The position numbers and the translations under genes were made by a program. From the IMG/VR virus record IMGVR_UViG_3300037493_004433, positions 1 through 24,206 of that record: DNA of 24,206 nucleotides. One strand, given 5' to 3'. The notes under the pieces were generated by a model. That model saw only the letters and a list, made by a program, of their open reading frames with translations, was not told where the DNA came from and ran no database searches. This DNA is from a virus. Shown one piece after another: positions 19,397 to 24,206 of this stretch (position 1 is the first letter of the stretch; the number at the start of each line of letters is the position of its first letter).

Positions 19397-21436
19397 TTAT
19401 TTCCCCTTAGCCTCAAGTTGTTTCATTATAGCGTACATGCGTTTAGCACCTTTTCTTCGTGATCCTTTGCCCATGGCCCGTACTGCTCTGGCCGTAAATA
19501 CAAACTCGCCATCTGATAGCATTGCTGGAACAGAATCAGAAGTCCCTGTGCCCGGACCGTCAATAGGACCGTTTTTACGAGGGAAGTCTTCTAATGAGGC
19601 AATACCACCAGCAGCCAGTCTAGCTGTTGGGTAGGAAGACGGTGCCCTACTGTAGATGTTAGCGTAGGGGTCTCCTTGATATTTAGTCGTGTCCACTTGT
19701 CCTGGGGAATACATATCATTATAAGGATTAGCCGCATAGGTAGTGCTTCCACCACCATAAGTAAGGCCATAGGTCGACGGATCACGTGCTAACAAGTCTT
19801 TTCCTGTTGTATTAAATTCGTCAATATTTGAAGGAGGCGTTGCAGGAATAGGTTTAAATGCACCACCTAAATAGGCTGCACCTAGACCAACCCCTGCTAT
19901 AGGGCCGTAAGTAGACAATAGACCTGGAGAGGCCGCTTTAAACGCTGTTTCATATGCTGCTGTCTGCATGGCTGGAGTAGCAGTAGGCAGCTTAGCCACG
20001 AGGTTATTTACTGCATCCACGCCCGCTTGTTGTGCAGATACAGCACCTCGCTGTGTAATAGCAGAAGGAGAGATAGTATCGTATGCCTTAGATAGCATGT
20101 TCTTAGTGGTATCTAACGCATTAGAGGCGGTGTTCATGATTCCACCCCCTCCTGATGTTGCGGGGGAAATGCCAGCAGTGGTATTTGAAAAGTTTATACC
20201 AGGAGCACCACTGTAGGCCGGTGTGGTAGCAGGGGCTGCTGTTAATATATTGTAATCAGGGCCGGTGTAATTAATAGGCGCAGGTGTAGGGGTATATCCT
20301 CCTAGGTTCTGTATCCCACCCAGACTAGGTGAAGCCGACACAGGAGGAGATACCTGTACAGCGCCACCGGGTTGTGTAATGTCAAACACGTCTGGTTGGT
20401 AAGAAGAGGTAGTGGCCGAAACCGCATCTGGTCCTACCGTGCCAAGCGATGGAACTGGTTCTACTACTGGCACTGCGCCAGTAGGAGGCGCAGTAGATGC
20501 CGCCGCGGCTGAAGGGGTAAAGGCATATGTCACTAGTCCTGCCGCGACACCTGATATTGCACCACCTTTAATTGCTTGACCTAGTTTTTGACCAGAAGCA
20601 AGATTGACAAGAGTACTACCTGCAAAGGTATTTACACCCATTGCAGTCGCGCCTGTAAGTCCCATACCACCGGCTAAGTTAAACCCGGCAGGACCCATGA
20701 AATATACAGCGGCTGCTGTAAGTATAATTTTACCAATAGGGCTTTGTGCAATCTTCTTTACTACTTTTGCCACTGTCTTCACTACTTTTACCGCGACTTT
20801 AAATACTTTACCTACGGCTTTTTTAATTTTCTTAAAAAACCCAAACTCAGGTAAGCCTGTGTCAGGGTTGATGGTACCACTGCCGCCTCGATTACGAAGC
20901 ATACGCATTTCTTCAGGTGTAATGTGCGCGAGCATTGTATCGCCACCACGGCCCATCTTTGATAATTCTTGTGAAATTGTTTTAGCATTAATAATGCCGC
21001 CATCTGCGAAGGCAGGAACCGCAGGAGCGGCGGGTTCTTTATTAATGTCTAATTGGTCTAAGGCAAGATTTAATGCGGCAAAGTAAGCAGGGTCAAACTG
21101 CTCTGGGAGAACTTCTTCAGGCACGCCTTCTGCAATAAACTCTGCACGGTCTTCTGCGTAAGTTTCAGGATTAGCTAGGATGTTATCCACCATCAACTGA
21201 AATGCGTCAATCACTTCTGCGGGTAATTTCATCGCTGCCAGTTCGCGAATGAACTGGTCCGTCATCGCAGGATCCGCTTCCGCCATTCCACCTAATATGT
21301 CTCTGCCGAATTCACGAGGGCTATTCTTAGCATAGCTCTCAACAACTGGACTGAACTTAGAGGGGTCTATTTGACCGCCCATATCCTGTGGTTGCCCCTC
21401 TTGGAGGCCCATAATACCTTGCATTTCTTCTGCCAT
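19397..21436 (-). CDS. 679-residue virion protein with Lys-rich amphipathic and membrane-like segments
   Basis: ATG with a good ribosome site (AGGAAAGG). Domains: an acidic helical N-terminus (1-135); a short motif AFADGGIIN (142-150); a Lys/Val amphipathic stretch (201-228, FKKIKKAVGKVFKVAVKVVK); a hydrophobic Gly/Ala region (235-305) that could insert in membrane; a Pro/Ser/Thr-rich disordered middle; and a C-terminal domain with SDSVPAMLSDGEFVFTARAV and a basic end. The C-terminal motif is one I associate with tail or tape-measure-like proteins of aquatic phages. A role in DNA ejection or channel formation is inferred from the membrane-active features. Confidence 0.65.
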   Translation of the reverse strand: MAEEMQGIMGLQEGQPQDMGGQIDPSKFSPVVESYAKNSPREFGRDILGGMAEADPAMTDQFIRELAAMKLPAEVIDAFQLMVDNILANPETYAEDRAEFIAEGVPEEVLPEQFDPAYFAALNLALDQLDINKEPAAPAVPAFADGGIINAKTISQELSKMGRGGDTMLAHITPEEMRMLRNRGGSGTINPDTGLPEFGFFKKIKKAVGKVFKVAVKVVKTVAKVVKKIAQSPIGKIILTAAAVYFMGPAGFNLAGGMGLTGATAMGVNTFAGSTLVNLASGQKLGQAIKGGAISGVAAGLVTYAFTPSAAAASTAPPTGAVPVVEPVPSLGTVGPDAVSATTSSYQPDVFDITQPGGAVQVSPPVSASPSLGGIQNLGGYTPTPAPINYTGPDYNILTAAPATTPAYSGAPGINFSNTTAGISPATSGGGGIMNTASNALDTTKNMLSKAYDTISPSAITQRGAVSAQQAGVDAVNNLVAKLPTATPAMQTAAYETAFKAASPGLLSTYGPIAGVGLGAAYLGGAFKPIPATPPSNIDEFNTTGKDLLARDPSTYGLTYGGGSTTYAANPYNDMYSPGQVDTTKYQGDPYANIYSRAPSSYPTARLAAGGIASLEDFPRKNGPIDGPGTGTSDSVPAMLSDGEFVFTARAVRAMGKGSRRKGAKRMYAIMKQLEAKGK

Positions 21437-21523
21437 GTTTAACCTTTCCTAAATACATAAATGGCCTCACAGGGCCGCACCTTAGTAAAGAAGGCGAAGA
21501 TGTTGTAATTATGAGCTATTTTA

Positions 21524-21862
21524 CTAGCTTCTGTCTACCAATAATGCTGAAACAGTTACGTCTAACCCCGTTGCAGATGATGTTATTTTTAATATATCCG
21601 TTGATTCCAGTATCAAAGGACCCGCTACTTTTCCTGCTAATAAGTCTAGGTATGAGTTGGCAGCTACTGCTAAGGCAGGTGCAACTGACACTGTTCCCGT
21701 CCCAAGAGGGGAAAATGCTGCCGTTACATTAATGGAACCCCCTGTAGCATTAGCTACAATAATAGACTTTACAATAGCCGTTGTTGCCGCGGGTACCGTC
21801 AATAGGTTCTCTGTGGTCGCCCCTGTAAATGCTTTGAAATAACGTTTATATAGGTTTGCCAT
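21524..21862 (-). CDS. 112-residue small virion protein, beta-rich
   Basis: ATG overlapping the upstream stop (TAATG). After a basic start (MANLYKRYFKAFTG) the sequence is rich in Thr, Val, Ala and Ser in alternating strands (TTENLLTVPAATTAIVKSII; LDLLAGKVAGPLILESTDIL), like a small jelly-roll or Ig-like domain. I think similar proteins occur in aquatic phage structural operons. Its place beside the 620-residue tail protein suggests a tail or decoration component. It is followed by an 87-base gap that holds no gene. Confidence 0.6.
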   Translation of the reverse strand: MANLYKRYFKAFTGATTENLLTVPAATTAIVKSIIVANATGGSINVTAAFSPLGTGTVSVAPALAVAANSYLDLLAGKVAGPLILESTDILKITSSATGLDVTVSALLVDRS

Positions 21863-22038
21863 TAATTTCCATAAAACCAGGCTAACGCCTCGCTCTTATC
21901 CTCGGTTATGTTAGGGGTGTAATTGCTATTAAGCTGCAATATAACCTGCTCTATTGAACGTATCAACTGGTTTATTTGGTCAGGGCTATACTGTAATGCT
22001 GCCGCGTTAGGTAGACGAACGTTATTGATTTTACTCAT
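21862..22038 (-). CDS. 58-residue hypothetical structural-operon protein
   Basis: The frame is open from a GTG at 22086, but the ATG at 22038 overlaps the TGA of the upstream gene (ATGA) and gives the natural start MSKINNVRLPNAAALQYS. The product is one or two helices (PDQINQLIRSIEQVILQLNS) and a polar tail ending EALAWFYGN. It may be a small connector or chaperone between two structural genes. Function is unknown. Confidence 0.6.
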   Translation of the reverse strand: MSKINNVRLPNAAALQYSPDQINQLIRSIEQVILQLNSNYTPNITEDKSEALAWFYGN

Positions 22039-23897
22039 CGTAGGCCATCCGGTTGAGTATCCACGCGCAACGTACCGAAGCGCCACTTACTGTCCAGCGT
22101 GTTACTTTCCATGCTGACAGATATCTGTCTGCCACGCGCTCTTGTGTCCACTTTTTCTATAGTAGGATTGATTACATACGGATCAAGCGAGCTAGGACTG
22201 GCTGTGGCTGAAGGGAATGCACGAAGCAGTAGTCGCATTGTAATATCCCCTACAAAGTTGTTGAAGTCAGGAATAAAACGTTTCATAAACAGCATTTGAT
22301 CACCGTCGCCGATATCAAAATAACCAGATTTTAAGAACGCCGTAATAGGTTGGTCAACCGCATTGACACCTATTTCTTGGTAGTACAATACAGAACGCCC
22401 TGCTGAGAGGCCGTTTACAGTGTTGCCTATAGGAGTTTCAGTACTGGTCAAGAAGTACTCTGACGCAATAGGGTATCCATATGCTCCGGTGTCAACCCAA
22501 GCGGTTCTTGGCATAGTACCAATAGCCCATGTGCCCTCTAAATAGTCATAGGTAACGTACCTATCAATGTAATCTGATGTAAAGGAGCAATACCACCATG
22601 TGACTTCGTTGTGTTCAGCGTTAACGCCAATATGAACCTTAGGGCCTTGTATCTTATTCAAGTCCTTAAATACATAGTCCTGAACGGTACACGGTATTTT
22701 CTTAACGGTACCATCAAACAAGTAGAACGCGCCTTGGCTCATCCACATGGCCACGCCGTTAACATCTGCTGCTGCGTGGGCCCCGATCAATCCACAGTTA
22801 GACCCTAATTGAGAGAACCCAAAAGTGTACGGAGGACCTACGTATTGCATTCCATGCAAAGAGGTATCCGTTAAAATAAGAATCTGGCCACGTGAACGTA
22901 AGGCCGACACAATATGACTACCGTCCGTGAGCCGTTGTCCGCCGGCCGTGTTGGTTGCAGTAGCGACAAAGTCCGCGATGTTTTCTTGGTCAGAGAAGCG
23001 CACAAACATAGGGTCCTGAGAAGTGGAAGTGCCTATGACATCCTCTGTACCAAAGCACACAAGATGACGATCAGGCGTAGAGACTAATGCGTATTTACTT
23101 TTTGTTGGTGCACCGGCTATCTGTGCAGCAGGGGTTGCTCCGCCTACACTGGTATCCCACAGGTATGTGCCACCGTCTACCAGTTGACATACAACGTCCT
23201 CGCCATAACTATCCAACTGCCATACGCGAGAATTTAAAGAATTACCCGTTATAGCAGAAGGGCTACGTGGTGTGCCCCAAGTAGAAAGGCCCCAGGTGCC
23301 TATGCCCCAGCCTAAGTCAAAAAAGCTTACATCCACCCCTATGCTGATTTGATACAAGATATCGGCTGTACCTACAAGGTTCGCGGTGCTAGTTGCATTG
23401 ACCGCGGCTTTAATGGTGTAGGTAGAAGCACTTAATACTTCTTGTACTTCATATTCGCCTTCTAACGTAGCATTAGGAATTCCGCCTGGATTACCTGTTA
23501 CGTTAGAGATAATAATAAAATCACCCTGTTGAATAGCAAGGGTAGTATCCGTGACCGTGACTATGTTGGTGCTTATTACAGTCGAAAAGACGGCCGTAGT
23601 GGTCGTTTCCTTGACGGGGGTAATGTCATACCAATCACCACTTTGTTGTACATATAGTTTTTTAGTGGTGCCTACCATGATATAAGGAGCACCTGACAGG
23701 GCATCCCAAGTAAAGACCTCACTCACTATTCCAATGAAATACTGCTCGGTTTCAAGGAAGTACTGCCAGCCTCCTACCTTCTCAGGTAGACCGTCTTGAA
23801 AGCGTACATAGTCACCATCCACCCAGCCGCCTTCAGCGCCATATTCGGTGTTTTGTTTGTCTATCCCAGGTTTTAGTACAAGTTTTAAAAGAGGCAT
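22035..23897 (-). CDS. 620-residue tail protein, probably beta-rich
   Basis: ATG start next to the spanin stop. The N-terminus (MPLLKLVLKPGIDKQNTEYG and then GGWVDGDYVRFQDGLPEK) is one I associate with tail-associated proteins of aquatic podoviruses. The body is a succession of short strands with Trp/Gly turns (for example WGIGTWGLSTWGTPRSP near 200), suggesting a beta-propeller or tail-hub fold. No enzymatic motif is seen. It heads the visible part of the leftward virion operon. A tail-hub or nozzle-like role is inferred, not shown. Confidence 0.7.
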   Translation of the reverse strand: MPLLKLVLKPGIDKQNTEYGAEGGWVDGDYVRFQDGLPEKVGGWQYFLETEQYFIGIVSEVFTWDALSGAPYIMVGTTKKLYVQQSGDWYDITPVKETTTTAVFSTVISTNIVTVTDTTLAIQQGDFIIISNVTGNPGGIPNATLEGEYEVQEVLSASTYTIKAAVNATSTANLVGTADILYQISIGVDVSFFDLGWGIGTWGLSTWGTPRSPSAITGNSLNSRVWQLDSYGEDVVCQLVDGGTYLWDTSVGGATPAAQIAGAPTKSKYALVSTPDRHLVCFGTEDVIGTSTSQDPMFVRFSDQENIADFVATATNTAGGQRLTDGSHIVSALRSRGQILILTDTSLHGMQYVGPPYTFGFSQLGSNCGLIGAHAAADVNGVAMWMSQGAFYLFDGTVKKIPCTVQDYVFKDLNKIQGPKVHIGVNAEHNEVTWWYCSFTSDYIDRYVTYDYLEGTWAIGTMPRTAWVDTGAYGYPIASEYFLTSTETPIGNTVNGLSAGRSVLYYQEIGVNAVDQPITAFLKSGYFDIGDGDQMLFMKRFIPDFNNFVGDITMRLLLRAFPSATASPSSLDPYVINPTIEKVDTRARGRQISVSMESNTLDSKWRFGTLRVDTQPDGLR

Positions 23898-23898
23898 T

Positions 23899-24206
23899 TT
23901 ACTTACCCATTAATTCATTATTTTCGTGCCAGTCTATGAGTGCGTTTAGCTGATCGCGTATCTGTTTATACTGCTCGAAGTTTTCGATGACATTGGTAAG
24001 GACTTCGGTATCAGTGGCACTGGCTGTGCTGGGCGTTTCAGTAGTTCCTGTGGGGGCTGTGGGCAAGTCGCTGGTGAGAGCACTGTTCCACACGCTGAGA
24101 GCAGCACTGTCAGCAAAGCAAATTCGGTTATCCGTAACATGAGGCACCTTACCTTTCAAAGTTCTATACTTAATTACTTGCTCGGCTTGTTGTGTTTCAA
24201 ACTTTA
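23899..24206 (-). CDS. Rz-like i-spanin, C-terminal part, cut by the window edge
   Basis: The frame stays open to the right edge, giving 101 visible C-terminal residues; the TTG at 24159 is only an internal codon. The visible start QQAEQVIKYRTL is coiled-coil-like, followed by VTDNRICFADSAALSVWN, which matches the usual C-terminal pattern of Rz-like inner-membrane spanins. The expected N-terminal membrane anchor lies outside the window. The last 55 residues extend past the usual motif and overlap the nested lipoprotein gene. With it, this protein should fuse inner and outer membranes at lysis of a Gram-negative host. Confidence 0.7.
   Translation of the reverse strand, partial: KFETQQAEQVIKYRTLKGKVPHVTDNRICFADSAALSVWNSALTSDLPTAPTGTTETPSTASATDTEVLTNVIENFEQYKQIRDQLNALIDWHENNELMGK
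23946..24140 (-). CDS. Rz1-like o-spanin lipoprotein nested in the i-spanin gene
   Basis: A 64-codon gene in the +1 frame of the Rz-like gene. Residues 1-16 form a lipoprotein signal (MLRITEFALLTVLLSA) with lipobox LLSAC, so C17 should be the lipidated residue. The mature part is Pro-rich (CPQPPQELLKRPAQPVPL), as in Rz1. AAGGTG lies 4 bases before the ATG. A lipid-anchored outer-membrane subunit that pairs with the i-spanin is expected from the family, and it implies a Gram-negative host. Confidence 0.75.
   Translation of the reverse strand: MLRITEFALLTVLLSACGTVLSPATCPQPPQELLKRPAQPVPLIPKSLPMSSKTSSSINRYAIS

Noticed and set aside
21437-21523. Possible small gene or terminator in the 87-base gap
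   Set aside because: No frame with a ribosome site is present, and the GGCC-CTGTGA-GGCC inverted repeat is too short and lacks a U-run.

Overview
The window is a piece of a double-stranded DNA phage genome, most likely an uncultured aquatic short-tailed phage. The evidence is a compact replication set (family A DNA polymerase, SF1 helicase, archaeo-eukaryotic-type primase, ssDNA-binding protein), a run of large low-complexity virion proteins, a spanin pair and dense overlapping gene starts and stops. No integrase, capsid, portal, terminase or RNA polymerase gene is in view, and I see no tRNA, rRNA, CRISPR array or insertion sequence. The host cannot be named from this sequence.

Layout. Positions 1-3102 (minus strand) hold about fifteen tiny, overlapping genes. 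They include a ribbon-helix-helix-like protein, a winged-helix protein and two small membrane proteins. A non-coding stretch at about 378-619 carries two 12-bp iterons, a perfect 30-bp palindrome built from three copies of GTATATAC, and a promoter with palindromes. Positions 3168-10928 (minus) are the replication module, read from right to left: two unknown proteins, SSB, AEP primase, a small acidic protein, UvrD-like helicase, DNA polymerase. Positions 11012-13161 (plus) hold an oppositely oriented pair, a SNF2-type helicase and a PD-(D/E)XK nuclease. Positions 13119-24206 (minus) hold virion proteins and, at the right edge, the end of an Rz-like i-spanin with an Rz1-like lipoprotein nested in it.

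The most striking feature is in the DNA polymerase. Its catalytic O-helix is split by a 267-residue intein (3711-4511). The middle of that intein is a complete 201-codon HNH endonuclease gene (3761-4366) in the +1 reading frame. This gene has its own strong Shine-Dalgarno sequence, an ATG that overlaps splicing block B and a TAA that overlaps splicing block F. About 600 bases therefore appear to encode a homing endonuclease in one frame while staying open as an intein linker in another. If both are functional, one DNA segment supplies protein splicing and homing from two overlapping genes rather than from one fused protein.

Other points of note are an in-frame TGA in the Walker A motif of the helicase, two matching host-type promoters (before the early block and before the replication module) whose transcripts would begin with the same SD-sequestering hairpin, and a palindromic -10 element between the divergent replication and SNF2 units.
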